From the NCBI GenBank assembly GCA_029931535.1, contig JAQPZY010001610.1, forward strand, positions 62,001 to 126,000: a DNA stretch of 64,000 nt, in the 5' to 3' direction. The notes under the pieces were generated by a model, which worked only from the letters and a program-made list of their open reading frames with translations, did no database searches and had not been told where the DNA came from. Numbering within the stretch: position 1 is the stretch's first letter; every line of letters begins with the position of its first letter. Shown piece after piece: positions 1 to 12,989 of the stretch. The stretch comes from Margaritifera margaritifera. Its lineage: Eukaryota > Mollusca > Bivalvia > Unionida > Margaritiferidae. A program made the position numbers and the translations under genes.

Positions 1-2338
1 GCCCCAAGATATACATTTTGATACTGTTAGCATGTGCTAAACATCGTTGTGGCTGCAATTAGAGTTAATTCTTTCAACAAGTTTTTGAAACTGATATATT
101 TCAATAGAGGTTAGGAAAAACTAGTTTAACAAAATATGAAAGAATACATATACAATATTGTGTGTATTCAGTAATATTTGCCTCTGGTCCTTAGTACATC
201 AAGTATAACAAATCTACATGATATTCGGCGCTGAAGTGGTCAAGACAACAATACAGCTGTACAATTAAGAGTCACACTATGCCATTGTGAGATTTATATA
301 ACATGGTTAAGATTTCACAAGCTGAAACGTTTAATCGGATTTCCCTAATACAATTACAAGAAGAAGGATAATGCATCATACATTATTAAAAAGAACAATT
401 TCAGAAAATCCATTAGATTCAACTAAGAAGAAAGGATATTTTTTATTCTTAAGGTGTAACAGCTAAATAAAACCAATAAATCCAAATTAAATAGTGCACA
501 CTTGAGTTTAATCATGAAGAATTCTATTCAAGTATTGGAAGGTCGCTAAATTCTTATTGACTGCATCTTCCTACAAGATATCTACAAATTCGCCAAACTG
601 GATTGTGACTTTGTGTGAATTCCTGTGTGTATGCGTATTTTGTAATTACTGACTGCTATGTTCTAAAATGAACGAAACATGCATACTCTTGGGTTTATTC
701 CGTCATCGAACTCGTTGAGTTCGTCTCAAAGATCTTTCCGAACAATTTTCCTTTTTATCTGACAGTAATTTTTAAACAGTCCCTACACTAAAATAAATTA
801 TAGCATGCAAAACTCATTGACATAGCGAATACTTTATTGACTACAATATGACCGAATTAGAAAAAGAGTTCGCTTTGTTACATCTAATACCAGCGAAATA
901 TCATCAATATATACCTTAATAGTGACTGCTGGGGGGACCTTTTCTTCACGGAAAAACGCGAAAAGCTCATTACCATTATATACCATACAATTATCCTAAA
1001 CAATTACTTCCATTGCCGCAGTGCCATTGACTTCTAGACAAGTATGAATTACAAATTGGATAATAATGTTGATTGTTGATTTGGAACAGTTATATGCATA
1101 CCAAGAACGAGAGAAGAGGAGTCGTTTCCAAAGATTAAACCAGTGTTTGGTTTATGGAGGCGATTACAATATTTTACTTTGCTCAAGCTTGCAACACTAA
1201 ATTTAAATTGAGTCTTATTTTTACCTTATTGAAACCAGAGCTATCAAGACCTTGCACGAATCTGATAAGAAATATTTCTCAAGTGCAATATTTCGCGTTA
1301 TTGAATCAGTCAGATAGACATACTAAGAAAGAGTAACAATCCTTAGTATCTAGCAAATAGTATTACCTCTACATAAATTTATCTTGGCTTACATTCTAAA
1401 ATGTCAGTTACCCGTAAGAGGATATTCACGAGGTAGTATTTAATTAATATTCGACTATAATACCAACACAGGTCGGCAGATGGGTATATTCCTCACTTTG
1501 AGGACAGCAATGGACCGACAGGAAGAAGTTGTTCAGATTTGACTAGTGTATTGTCCATGTTCTATCGTTTTCATTCGTATTTGCAAAATATACATGTACA
1601 CTTATATCAATTTGAATTAATTACTTGTAGCCACGAGCGGCGTATCTAGGATACTGAAACACGCGGCTGTGACCGTCATCACCAGGTCTCAGTGTCAGAG
1701 TGTATGGGGAACGAGCAGCATCCTTGACAGCCATGTCTGCACCCTTAGCTCGATCTCCGATCCAGTCTCTGCTTGCAATGTATGTACTCTGAATCCCTCG
1801 TCAGTTTACAGAATTTTTTTTAAAAAAGTTCTTTAATCACAATACAGTCTTGTTGGAGAAACTCAGTTTATGTTCTGTACTTGTTGTAGGTAGCACCGTA
1901 GTGTATTCTTTATGATGAACAATTTGTTGTACGCAGAGAAAAAAATTTCTATCATTAGTAAGCAAACAAACTGTCTATTATCATCTCAAATAGAATCCAC
2001 ATTTATCTCCGTTATTTTCAGACAAGAATTCTTTTCATAAACTAACTTTATTACATGGGCCGTAATTGATACTTGATGCGATTAATCGAATTACCTAGTT
2101 TTTAGTTACAACAGTGTGAACGTTTTGTTTGGTTAAGTGAAGCATGAAAGAAAGTCTATACGAATGAAGTATGGACTCTTTAATAAAATTTTTGAAAAGT
2201 GTGTTGCGACTCTTTTGAATAAATAACAGAATGATTTGACAATATTATCTTCGTAGATAACAATCAATCGTTGTTTCCATCAAAAACAGGCTACAAATCT
2301 GTAACCTTTTGCAGCTGAATAGGTGTAAAGTGTTTTAA
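1..2338 (+). pseudogene. Chymotrypsin-like serine protease gene A, 3' part, last coding exon lost
   Basis: The window opens inside intron 5 (position 1 matches 14974 in gene B and 54982 in gene C). Exon 6 is 1631-1779, after acceptor TTGTAG and before donor GTATGT. It encodes 49 residues from [10 protein letters not shown] to SDPVSACN and is undamaged, with the C168 and C182 equivalents (QC, VC) and C191 present. Intron 6 follows, but the next exon is absent: 349 bp matching 17266-17614 of gene B, which hold GDSGGP, the stop codon and the poly(A) signal, are deleted. The deletion starts immediately after the acceptor CAG (2312-2314), so the acceptor survives. Splicing to it would add LNRCKVF and a stop at 2336-2338. 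Such a product lacks the catalytic serine, the oxyanion hole and the C-terminal barrel. I infer a dead gene or pseudoprotease. Exons 1-5 lie outside the window. Confidence 0.85.
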
Positions 2339-3884
2339 TCTGTACAAATTTTAAGTTGTATGCTGCTACACCCCTATGGGACTACTTTATATGTTATAAT
2401 CTTCATCTATATGACCCATTAGATTAGATTAGTTTTGTAAATACCTTTATCTTTTGATAACAACCATCATTTGTTTGTTTCTTTTTTTTTTTTTTTTTTT
2501 GTTTGTTTGTTTGGGTTTTTTGCGTTTTTTTAAACAGAAAAGATTGGTATTGCTCCTACAAAGCCACCAATACGTTTCACAACGGTTGTTTATAGTGAAT
2601 CATCTCTATCCATGAAATGTAGGGTTCTATATTCCCTTATTAGCTCTAGAAAATTGGAAGGTGTATGTTGCCTCGTCCCTATAGCGCTACTTTATCTGTC
2701 ATAATCATCATCTACATCACCCTTAGTTTCGCTTATTATTATTATAATTATTATTATTATTATTATTATTATTTTGTTTGAACTATATCACACTTAATTT
2801 CGCTACGAAATCTGACGCATATCATGGGGTTTTCTGAAATACAATTATAAAGAGATCATAATACAAGATAAATTATTAAATTTATAATTTAAGTTAATCC
2901 TTGACATTTAACCAATACTTTTCTCAGCGTATAAGATCTATGAGAAAACACAATACAGGTAAACGAAAAGAACTTCGATTGAGTAGTTTCATTAATGAGC
3001 ATTATTAATCACATGTTGCAATGTCTCTGAATTCCTGTTGGCTTTGTCTGTTTGCAAGATATCTCCGAACCAGCTGAATAGGGTCGCAAGCTTTAGGAAT
3101 GTATATGTGCATGTGTGTATGTTATTTAGTTTTGATTGTCCGAAGGATATTTACACACATTTGTGTTTATGGATCAAAAGAGGAATATCTGATTCAGATC
3201 ATACTGCAGTAATGTTGAGTTTGTCTTGAAGATTTTCCCCAACAACTTTCCTTTTGTTTCTGAATGTATTCTTTTAAAAAGAGTCCTTGCATCTGATTAT
3301 AGTTATGACAAATATGCAAACATCTTATATAACACAACTATGATTTTATTGATTAAAACGCCACTGGAATTAAAAATAATTTGCTCATCTTTTTAGATCT
3401 GATACTAGCTGAGGACGCCTTAGCGCTAAAAGCCCATCTTTGTCTTTTTCATATATACGTTCTGCTAACGTCGGAATCAAAATTAAGAAATGAAAGAGTG
3501 TAGTTTTGTGGTAATGCATCCTCAGTTAATTTGACACAAACGAGATCTCATCACTAAATTCTTAACAGTGGATTATATGGAAAACTCTGAAAGGCTCTAT
3601 TTTATGTCATTCAATTTGTGTACACGAATATTTATATTGCCACAAGGACCTGTCGCTTTCAGACGAATGTGCATGTTAACTTTGACTATAATGTTATGTT
3701 GACTTGGATCGGAGATATTCAGTGACAATATATGCTTTATGAACAAGAGAGAAAGAGCAGCACATTTTACAACCACTGAATGTTTGTTGTTGTTATTGGC
3801 TCGTGTCTATTATTATAAACGGCTTATGATTGCGCAGGCTTAGTTAAAACGGAGTACTATCCATACATTCTATTTATTGGAACC
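2339..3884. other. 3' flank of gene A, no gene seen
   Basis: Non-coding, AT-rich. It contains a T-rich tract with TTTG repeats near 2470-2530 and an ATT microsatellite near 2735-2775. The part from about 2990 to 3884 resembles intron 5 (about 590-1240) at low identity, sharing the order of landmarks GAATTCCTGT, ATCTCCG/ATCTAC and TTTCC-ACAA-TTTTCCTTTT, so it looks like an old duplicate of that intron. Short reading frames here are also seen in copies B and C, only because the units are recent duplicates. Confidence 0.6.
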
Positions 3885-4424
3885 AGAGCTAAGTACACTT
3901 CGCATGTATCTGATAAGAAATACTTCACTAATCTAGATCTAATTAGAGCTACCTACACTTCGCATGTATCTGATAAGAAATACTTCGCTAATCTAGATCT
4001 AATTAGAGCTAAGTACACTTCGCATGTATCTGATAAGAAATACTTCACTAATCTAGATCTAATTAGAGCTAAGTACACTTCGCATGTATCTGATAAGAAA
4101 TACTTCACTAATCTAGATCTAATTAGAGCTAAGTACACTTCGCATGTATCTGATAAGAAATAATTCACTAATCTAGATCTAATTAGAGCTAAGTACACTT
4201 TGCATGTATCTGATAAGAAATAATTCACTAATCTAGATCTAATTAGAGCTAAGTACACTTTGCATGTATCTGATAAGAAATAATTCACTAATCTAGATCT
4301 AATTAGAGCTAAGTACACTTCGCATGTATCTGATAAGAAATAATTCACTAACCTAGATCTAATTAGAGCTAAGTACACTTTGGATGTATCTGATAAGAAA
4401 TACTTCGCTAATCTAGATCTAATT
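3885..4424. repeat. 60-bp minisatellite, 9 units (copy A)
   Basis: Nine head-to-tail 60-bp units, each starting AGAGCTAAGTACACTT and ending CTAGATCTAATT, with a few substitutions between units. The period is a multiple of three, so open frames run through it on both strands; I regard these as by-products. The unit resembles intron 5 at about 1232-1285 (CCAGAGCT...TCTGATAAGAAATA), so it probably grew from a duplicated piece of that intron. The paralogous arrays hold eight units (B) and two units (C). Confidence 0.95.
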
Positions 4425-6064
4425 TTATACGGAAATTATTGAATTAGACAGATCGGTATAGTAGGAAAAAAATCAGTTCCATAACACATAGTCACATAAA
4501 TCAACCCTCATTATTTCTCCCTCTCCCAAACCTGTGTTGATACTGAAGGACGGTTTTGGGGGCTGATCAACATCTATTCATTAAATCGTGCAATTGATAC
4601 AGACAAGTGTTTCCGCAACGCATCGGTGTATATTGTATGCACTTACCGTTATGTATAGGGGCTCTTGAGATACGGTCGGTTGAAGGATTCTTTCAGCGAC
4701 ATATACAGAATATTTCCGGATTAAATGCTTGTTTGACAACTTGTAAATCCACGTGAAATAACGCCACCCTACCTCCTGTGGTCATCTGAAATTATATGGC
4801 TACATACGGCTGTTCCATCAGATACAGCAACTAATCAGATACAGCAACTAATTAGATGAGACTTCTGCTCGTTCGCATATTTGAATGTTTTTGTTTGCCA
4901 AAATCCAGAAACGATCAAGTCGAGTCACATGACCAAAGTAACCGACACTTGAGTCTTATTGTGATCGCAATGAGCTGTAATTGCACCCTATTGCAGTCGA
5001 TAAAGAAAAATATTTTTCTAATTCTTTATGGAGATTTGCTAACCAGCGTATAATGTTAGATGCATTAGATAGAAAGCAGCATTAAAACTTAAGCAGAAAA
5101 AAATGTGTATTGAGTGTCTCTTGGCTTTTGCTAGGATGACAAAGCAAACAGGTGTGATTCGGTTCCGGAAAGATAATTTACACTCATAGCGATCATTTCA
5201 TTGAAATGCAACTATTGCCGGAAAAGGCAAGGTAACCTGTGTTGATTTTTGGGGTATGTTATATCTAAGTTAAGCTTAGTGCATAACATAAGTAAGATAG
5301 TACTGGTACAGCTGAACTTATAACTAATGCACTGGATGGCATGAACTATTAAGAACACTGAAGGAATTATACAAGAAGCCTAATTAGCGCAGTGATACTT
5401 TCTAATTTAAAGCAAATCGCGTCGGGAAATAGTTGGAGAAATCTTTAGAAATCTGGAAAACACACAATGTATCTTAAACAATTAACACGATACTTGCAAA
5501 CCATTACAGTTCATCTGGATACAGTCTATGGGACCCAAACATGCATCTCTCACAATCCTAGCTTCAACCCAGTTACGTCGATCAAGAATACAAACGTTAA
5601 GATAAGTACGAAATAGTCCAGATATGCACCTCTAGAGAAATTGGACCGGAAGAAAAATTGTTTATTCCAAAATACAGGAAAGCGATGTTAAGACTATCAG
5701 TTGTTATCACAAGTATACACCAACTGAGTTATGGATCAGTGAAGTTACGAAGAGCAGTTATCGAAATATACTCTATCGTGCACAATTCTGACACCACCTA
5801 CCTACACAATTAATTGTTTTGTTTCTTAAATAGGTTTTCATATATTCAAAATGGTTCATGGTTATGAACACAAAAGTGCCTAAGTGTTCAGGAGATTTTA
5901 TCTCGTTTTTGTTTTATTGACATTAGAAATGATGAAACATATATATAATACATCAAATGTTGGAACAGTAGTTCAACAACTTTCATAGAAGACAAAAAGG
6001 AATGCAGTCCTAGACAATTATTTTGTGCCACAGTAACTTAAGACATAATTATCATTGTTTTTGC
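4425..6064. other. Intergenic, no gene seen
   Basis: Unique-looking AT-rich sequence, repeated with small changes at 19638-21284 and 59356-61002. Only short frames are present (for example a 65-codon one at 4856-5053). No splice-supported coding region, RNA gene or known protein motif could be recognised. Confidence 0.5.
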
Positions 6065-6150
6065 TGTTTCTCTTCTTCTTTTTCCTCCTCCTCCTCCTCC
6101 TCTCCTTCTTCTTCGTCTTATTCTTCTTCTTCTTCTTCTTCTTCTTATTA

Positions 6151-6196
<46 letters not shown>
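6065..6196. repeat. TCC/TTC/TTA compound microsatellite (copy A)
   Basis: A pyrimidine-rich run of TTC, TCC and TTC triplets that passes into (TTA)n. Equivalent tracts lie at 21285-21374 and 61003-61114 with different lengths. A related TTG/TTA tract sits in intron 4 of the complete genes (14014-14081), which marks this stretch as derived from that intron. Confidence 0.9.
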
Positions 6197-6304
6197 CTAC
6201 GCCATGGACAATTAAACGTATTTATATATTTTAATACAAATTCCAATCTATGGCTACATGATTTTGTTTGCGCAGTAATTAAATATTTTTCTCCTTTTCG
6301 TAAG

Positions 6305-7109
6305 CATCACGGCGGTACTCGGGCAACACAACTTTGATCTAAATGAAGAAACCGAACAGAAAATACCCATTGCAACGATTATAGAATAAAAAATAGAGTA
6401 TGTGTATCTTAGATGATAATATTAGCTTCGATTTTGGGGGACAAGAGTATGTACACCAAGATATTTAGTTGTGTATATCAAATGTACATATTTGCATATT
6501 TTTCAAAATGGAACATTTTAGCAATTTGAAAATATTCAAGTGACAGGATATGATAGGATAACACAGGGTAGGCTAGGACATTTTAATACGATATGGTATT
6601 ACATGCGTTAAATTATGAAATAAAATCAAATTCCTAAAATCAAGAAGCCCTATATATACGTGTTGCCATGGTCACCTATGTACGCTGGAAAGCGGCAAGA
6701 CACAAAAGTACACTAGACAGATGCAAGACTTAATATCATATGCATCACAGATGCAAGCAATCAAACACAAAAGTAAGGACACAGAAAAGCTTAATGTGAC
6801 TAGAAATTTTGAGCTATTAAGGACTTATTATGCGTTTGTAATAAGTCGTACATCTCACAGAAAATGTAGTTTCCACCTAAGAGAAACACTGTTTGGAATA
6901 GTACCCGCTTTTCGTTTAGTTGTTTAAGTTTCTTTTGAAAAAAATAGCACGAGAACTTAACGTAGGTGCCGGCACGTATCCTAACGACATCGCCCTCCTG
7001 AAGCTGTCGACGAAAACTGTACTCAACAGCCGAGTTGCTGTCGTGGACATGGCTGCTGGCGGAGAATCTGCTACTCACTGCTACATTTCTGGATGGGAGA
7101 TATTAACAT
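6305..7109 (+). pseudogene. Orphan protease exons 4' and 5' (copy A), broken
   Basis: Exon 4' (6305-6386) follows an acceptor CGTAAG and reads TAVLGQHNFDLNEETEQ, homologous to exon 4 of the full genes. Its 3' end has lost the splice donor and now reads into a TAA. Exon 5' (6948-7109) begins CACGAGAACTTAACG where the other copies read CACGAGAACTACAACG; the one-base loss shifts the frame into a TAG. The downstream frame still shows [11 protein letters not shown] with the catalytic-aspartate motif and CYISGW. The donor after ACAT is TTATG instead of GTATG. No exons 1-3 or 6-7 lie near it, so this is the remnant of an ancestral duplicated gene. Confidence 0.85.
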
Positions 7110-8685
7110 TTATGTATATCCTTACGATTAAAATCTTCATGTCTGTAGACACGAAGGTGCATTATTGGTCATTTTCACTGACACTTGTTCGACTCACGAT
7201 TTACATTTTGATACTGTTAGGGTTATGGCGCGAGATTAGCCGAACCCTATTATGTGATAAACATTATCGTTGTGGTTGCAATTAGGGTTAATTCTTTGAA
7301 TAAGCTTTTGAAACAAGCATATTTCTCGAGAGGCTGGCAAAAACTGGTTTAACAAAATATAATATAATACAATATTGTGCATTCAGCAATATTTGTCTCT
7401 GGTCCTTAATACATCAAGTACAACACATGTACATAATATTCGGCGCCGTAGTGGACAAGATTACAATACAGCTGTACAATTATGAGTCACACTATGCCAT
7501 TGTGATATTTATATATCATGGTTACGATTTCACAAGCTGAAATGTTTAATTGCATTTCCCTAATACAATTGCAAAAAAAAGAGGACTTTGCGCTATACAT
7601 TATTAAAATGGTAATTTCGGAAACTCCTTCACATTCAAGCAAGAAAAGAAGTTGTAAATTAAATAGACCACACTGGAGTTGACTAGCATAATCATGACAA
7701 ATTCGATTAAAATATTGCAAGGTCGCTAAATTCTTATTTTTACTGCATCTTTTTATAAGATATCTACAAATCCGCCAAACTGTACTGATAGTTTGTGTGA
7801 ATTCCTGTGTGTATGTGTATTTTGTTTGTCTTTCATTTTCTCAAGAATACTCACTGACTGTAATTTTCAGGAATGAAAGTAGCTTGCCTACTTTGTGAGG
7901 TTTTTCCAACGACCTGATCTCGTCAAGAAGATCTTTCCGAACAATTTTCCTTTTAAGCTGACTGCATAATTTTTAAAGAGTTCCTACTCTAAATTGAAGA
8001 AATGAACACAATGTTGGACATAACTTTGCAACACACATCAAGTTTCCTACCAAACTTATCTTGTCACAAACTTTGGCCTAATTAACAAACTTCGACCGGA
8101 GGATTTTATATATGAAATTAGATTATAAGCAAAATGTGCACATTGTTTTGACTCATCTACGGAATTATAGACTAAAAAGTGACTCTGAATCTGAAGGAAA
8201 ATAGTTTTCGTTTTCTCATGTTTGACACCGAAGAGGTGTCGTTAAAACACTTACTAGTAAATTATATGGGCACATAGTCCTTTAATGAAACCTGTGCAAC
8301 GCTCGTTTTTTTACCACAGTATCGTATGTGTATTTTAAAGAAAATTGATAACAAAGATGATGTTTTCGCTTGATAATACTGCTTATTATAAGTAGTAAAA
8401 GTCTCATACAATACATTTCCATTCTAGTTTTCTGTCTAATAATGTTTAGTTCAAGAAAACAGGTATGGTGATATAGTGTCTCCTTGCAAATGCATCGTTC
8501 ATTCACAACTTTTACCAACCTAACAAGCTACTTTGCAGAGAACGAAATATACGCAAAAGCAACTGTGTAATCCCTAAAATTACACTGAGCTTGCACAACA
8601 ATACTGACATCATCTCAAAGTCAGAAATATTACCTAAAATTCTACATTTATTTTTACACTCGTTTTCTAATATTTGAATCAGTTC
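7110..8685. other. Intron-5-like sequence joined to upstream flank of gene B
   Basis: From 7110 to about 7990 the sequence matches intron 5 of the protease genes and 22294-23164. At 7990/7991 (TTCCTACTCT then AAATTGAAG) it jumps to sequence matching 47938 onward. So relative to the B-C interval this copy lacks the equivalent of 23165-47937, including the whole retrotransposon array. A TTCCT microhomology is present at both parent sites. No gene is visible. Confidence 0.7.
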
Positions 8686-10083
8686 AATGTGTGTATCGTA
8701 GTGACGAAGGATACAATTTTATGGAAAATCGGTATAATGTGTGTATCGTGGTGACGAAGGATACACTTTTATGGAAAATCGGTATAATGTGTGTATCGTG
8801 GTGACGAAGGATACACTTTTGTGGAAAATCGGTATAATGTGTCTATCGTGGTGACGAAGGATACACTTTTATGGAAAATCGGTATAATGTGTGTATCGTG
8901 GTGACGAAGGATACACTTTTATGGAAAATCGGTATAATGTGTGTATCGTGGTGACGAAGGTTACACTTTTATGGAAAATCGGTATAATGTGTGTATCGTA
9001 GTGACGAAGGATACACTTTTATGGAAAATCGGTATAATGTGTGTATCGTAGTGACGAAGGATACAATATTATTGAAAATCGGTATAATGTTTTTATCGTA
9101 GTGACGAAGGATACACTTTTATGGAAAATCGGTATAATGTGTATATCATAGTGACGAAGGATACAATATTATGGAAAATCAGTATAATGTGTGTATCGTA
9201 GTCACGAAGGATACACTTTTATGGAAAATCGGTATAATGTGTGAATCGTAGTGACGAAGGATGAAATTTTATGAAAAATCGGAATAATGTGTGTATCGTA
9301 GTGACGAAGGATACACTTTTATGGAAAATCGGTATAATGTGTGTATCGTAGTGACGAAGGATACTCTTTTATGGAAAATCGGTATAATGTGTGAATCGTA
9401 GTAACGAAGGATACAATTGTATGGAAAATCGGTATAATGTGTGTATCGTAGTGACAAAGGATACAATTTTATGGAAAATCGGTAATATGTGTGTATCGTA
9501 GTGACGAAGGATACAATTTTATGGAAAATCAGTATAATGTGTGAATCGTAGTGACGAAGGATACAATATTATGGAAAATCGGTATAATGTGTGTATCGTA
9601 GTGACGAAGGATACAATATTATGGAAAATCGGTATAATGTGTGTATCGTAGTGACGAAGGATACAATATTATGGAAAATCGGTATAATGTGTGTATCGTA
9701 GTGACGAAGGATACACTTTTATGGAAAATCGGTGATATATGTGTATCGTAGTGACGAAGGATACAATTTTATGGAAAATCAGTATAATGTGTGAATCGTA
9801 GTGACGAAGGATACAATATTATGGAAAATCGGTATAATGTGTTTATCGTAGTGACGAAGGATACAATATTATGGAAAATCGGTATAATGTGTTTATCGTA
9901 GTGACGAAGGATACAATTTTATGGAAAATCAGTATAATGTGTGAATCGTGGTGACGAAGGATACAATATTATTGAAAATCGGTATAATGTGTTTATCGTA
10001 GTGACGAAGGATACACTTTTATGGAAAAAGGGTATAATGTGTATATCGTAGTGACGAAGGATACACTTTTATGGAAAAACGTT
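8686..10083. repeat. 50-bp minisatellite upstream of gene B, about 28 units
   Basis: Tandem 50-bp units of the form GTGTATCGTAGTGACGAAGG followed by ATACA(A/C)TTTTATGGAAAATC and GGTATAAT. Units vary at a few fixed positions (ACACTTTTA, ACAATATTA, GTGAATCG), and the variants recur in blocks. Each unit holds the short inverted repeat TCGT-AGTG-ACGA. The array ends about 785 bp before the gene B TATA box; a matching array lies upstream of gene C. There are no unique spacers between units. Confidence 0.95.
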
Positions 10084-10412
10084 CACACTTGAATCGGAAA
10101 AGGAGCATTTGGCGTACAACAAAATTAATCGTTCATCAGAAATCATTTTTTTAAGAACAATCCTAACGTTGAAGGTAAAATACTGAAAGAAACTGAAACG
10201 GAAAAACACAACCATACGAACATTTCAGTAAATGAATAACTACACTTACATAGTTTGAAAAAGGTAGTCTCGTTGAAACATTTTATTGTTAAAAAATGTA
10301 ATATGCAAGGCAAAATGAATTTAAATGAGTTGCACAACTTATAAGTTCCTCTCTATTATATAATTACATATCCAGAATACATGATAGAGATATATAAAGT
10401 CAAATGAAATTA

Positions 10413-10417
<5 letters not shown>
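10084..10417. other. Distal 5' flank of gene B
   Basis: Non-coding sequence nearly identical to 50114-50450 upstream of gene C. Nothing recognisable in it. Confidence 0.5.

Positions 10418-10492
<75 letters not shown>
10418..10492. repeat. (GA)n microsatellite
   Basis: Uninterrupted GA dinucleotide run in the 5' flank of gene B. The paralogous run upstream of gene C (50451-50495) is shorter. Confidence 0.98.
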
Positions 10493-10497
<5 letters not shown>

Positions 10498-10867
10498 TGT
10501 GGTCAAATTGGTAAAACTATGAGTATATGTGTAAATATATAAATTCATGTATAATATATGCACGAGGAACTCTTTCAAATTAAAAAGCTAAAATCTTTAA
10601 GTTTTTGTTACAATTTTGTTTATAGAAATTTCATTTTGCACTTATATATCTTGTTCTTTAACATATGAGACATTTACAAAGAGTTATGGCCAAAAAGAAA
10701 AATAGGTGCAACACCAGATCGATCGTGAAATTTGACGAATTCGGCTCGTTCTTATTACCTAAGAATCTTATCGTGCTTAAACAGTGCAATTTAAAGGTGA
10801 ATTGCTCTTGAAAATGTGATTATATTGTATTGAAGATGAGAAAGTCACGTCTGTCGGGGGAAGTTTG

Positions 10868-10875
10868 TATAAAAG
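10868..10875 (+). promoter_or_regulatory. TATA box of protease gene B
   Basis: TATAAAAG lies 61 bp before the start codon, with TTCAGCA about 30 bp downstream as a plausible initiator. The motif and spacing are the same in gene C. The promoter therefore looks undamaged even though the coding region is frameshifted. Confidence 0.75.
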
Positions 10876-11011
10876 TATCTAGATTCGAGGTAGATCTTCA
10901 GCATTCAAGAGACTGCTCTGTACATCACAATCAACATGATTCTCACAGCTCTACTGCTTACTTTGGCTGCTACCACTGGTAAGTCTCTCTGCCTGTCTAT
11001 ATGTATGCCTT

Positions 11012-11013
<2 letters not shown>

Positions 11014-11042
<29 letters not shown>

Positions 11043-11079
11043 GTCTGTCTGTCTCTCTATCTCTATCTCTCTCTCTCTT
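11014..11079. repeat. CT-rich microsatellite in intron 1 of gene B
   Basis: CTCT runs broken by CTGT and CTAT units, just after the exon 1 donor. In gene C the matching tract is longer and purer (51060-51131). Confidence 0.95.
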
Positions 11080-11787
11080 CGCGGTCTATTCTCAGGTAAT
11101 ATTTCACAATCAGTTTTTATTAAATGTATGGAACTTGCAGGGTCTCGTTCAAATTATATAAATATATATGAAATATCAGCCCGACACTTTGCTGTCCTGA
11201 TTCAACGTTCTTGTCCAGCCCATACAATTTGTATACTTATTGCACATTTTGAAATATTATTTTGTAAGCACCGGTGCACAGAGCTATATATACTTAAATT
11301 TGCAAAACAATACAAATCGGTAAAACAGATACATATGCTTAGAACTATAATACATTTATAATGTTCCTCCTTGAATCCTTATCTCTTTTGCTCCTTAGGA
11401 AATGGGTATTTATTTTTAAAAATGTACTTTCAGCTATAACAAATATGCAATCTGTCCTCCTTAAAAACCATTTCTCTCCCGCATACATATTTTCTGAATC
11501 ATTACAATTTATATTTGTGCTTATAATAGATTTACTATTTTATGTTTTATCCCCTACCTTTCTTCTCCTCCAGGCTTCGCCGACGTGGTACCAGAACATT
11601 TCTACCAAGGCCGGATTGTGGGAGGGTCGGATGCATCCGCAGGACAATACCCATGGCAGGTGCGTGACTTAACCTACTCTTTGAAAATTATAATTACTGT
11701 GATTCCTAGATTTATCGAACACATTCATGCAAGTAAGACAATAGCAACAAAATCGACGGTCGGTTTCATTATCGTTTATAATTATAT

Positions 11788-11789
<2 letters not shown>

Positions 11790-11838
<49 letters not shown>
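11790..11838. repeat. (AT)n microsatellite in intron 2 of gene B
   Basis: Pure AT dinucleotide run. The paralogous run in gene C (51828-51897) is longer. Confidence 0.97.
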
Positions 11839-11843
<5 letters not shown>

Positions 11844-12989
11844 GGCACGAGCTTAGCTTGTTGTATCAGCTTTTCATTGTAAATACTTTGGACTTAATTC
11901 ATTTGTATGTCAAAGACATATGATGATCCCATGTTTTAACAGACATATGAATGAACATACACATGTAGAAAAAATGACGTGTCCTTTAAGCAAATCTAGT
12001 CATTTACGATTTGAATACAAAATATATTAATTTTAATGCACATCGGTAACTGTCCATTAAACAGTTGAATAAAAGAAATCTACAGTTGGAAGAAAGGACA
12101 TCATTGGCGATGATCGATGTTATCGAAAAATCAAGGGGCAAACATTGAGAGAGCGATGTGTTTGATTTCTCAATGTGTGATCATATATAAAGTGCACATT
12201 CTGGGCCTTCATATCATTCCTCAAGCCTTTTATATGAACTATAAATCCTTAGTTTAGTGAAGGACCCAAAACCTTTACGAAAGGGAGAGATTCTAATGGA
12301 TCTATCTATTTTAAACCCCACGTGAGAGGTGAGAGTTGGGGTGTATGGGTGGGTTTAAGGAATTGGCTGTTAATTCCGACCGATTATCAAGTCCTATATA
12401 GACACTCCTCGTTAGGAAATATCTATTATTTAATATGTAGTTTTCCGTTTCCTCTTCTCATACAATATTTATCTCTAATTTATGTATATAGACGCCCAGT
12501 TGTTTGTCAGTTTCACTCACAAACAGAAGATTGCCTGGTGTCTGCATGGATCAGAAAGAGTCAACACCTATCAAATATGTCATATCTTGTTATATAGATT
12601 TGACAAATTGTGTAGTTTTGAATGATGTATATATCAGTCGAGGGAGGAAATATCTAATTTTTCATTATTGCCATTTTCACTCTTCAGCGATGCATAATAT
12701 TTTCTCTTGCAGGTATCACTACAGAGTACCGCGGGATCTCATTTCTGTGGCGGAGTTTTGATCGATCCGCAATGGGTGGTTACTGCTGGTCACTGTGTTG
12801 GCTCCACCACGTAAGACTTCATTTTCAGTTTCTTTTTATTATCTAAAAATTCAGACTGGGAAATAACGAAGCTACATAATCGATAGAATACAAAGATGTA
12901 TATTACGTAATAATATTGATATGGAAAATGAAAATCAGTTTCTATTTATATCTCCTACCTTTACCTGATATTAGCATTAAAGGGTAATT

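Noticed and set aside
3953..4378. Minus-strand 141- and 163-codon repeat proteins in the 60-bp minisatellites
   Set aside because: The 60-bp period keeps frames open on both strands; unit number varies freely and there is no start context or conserved flank.
4856..5053. 65-codon frame seen in three copies (also 20070 and 59788)
   Set aside because: Shared because the units are duplicates; no domain, splice or promoter evidence, and substitutions do not look constrained.
8686..10083. Possible CRISPR-like array
   Set aside because: Direct 50-bp units without unique spacers, in a eukaryotic genome: a minisatellite.
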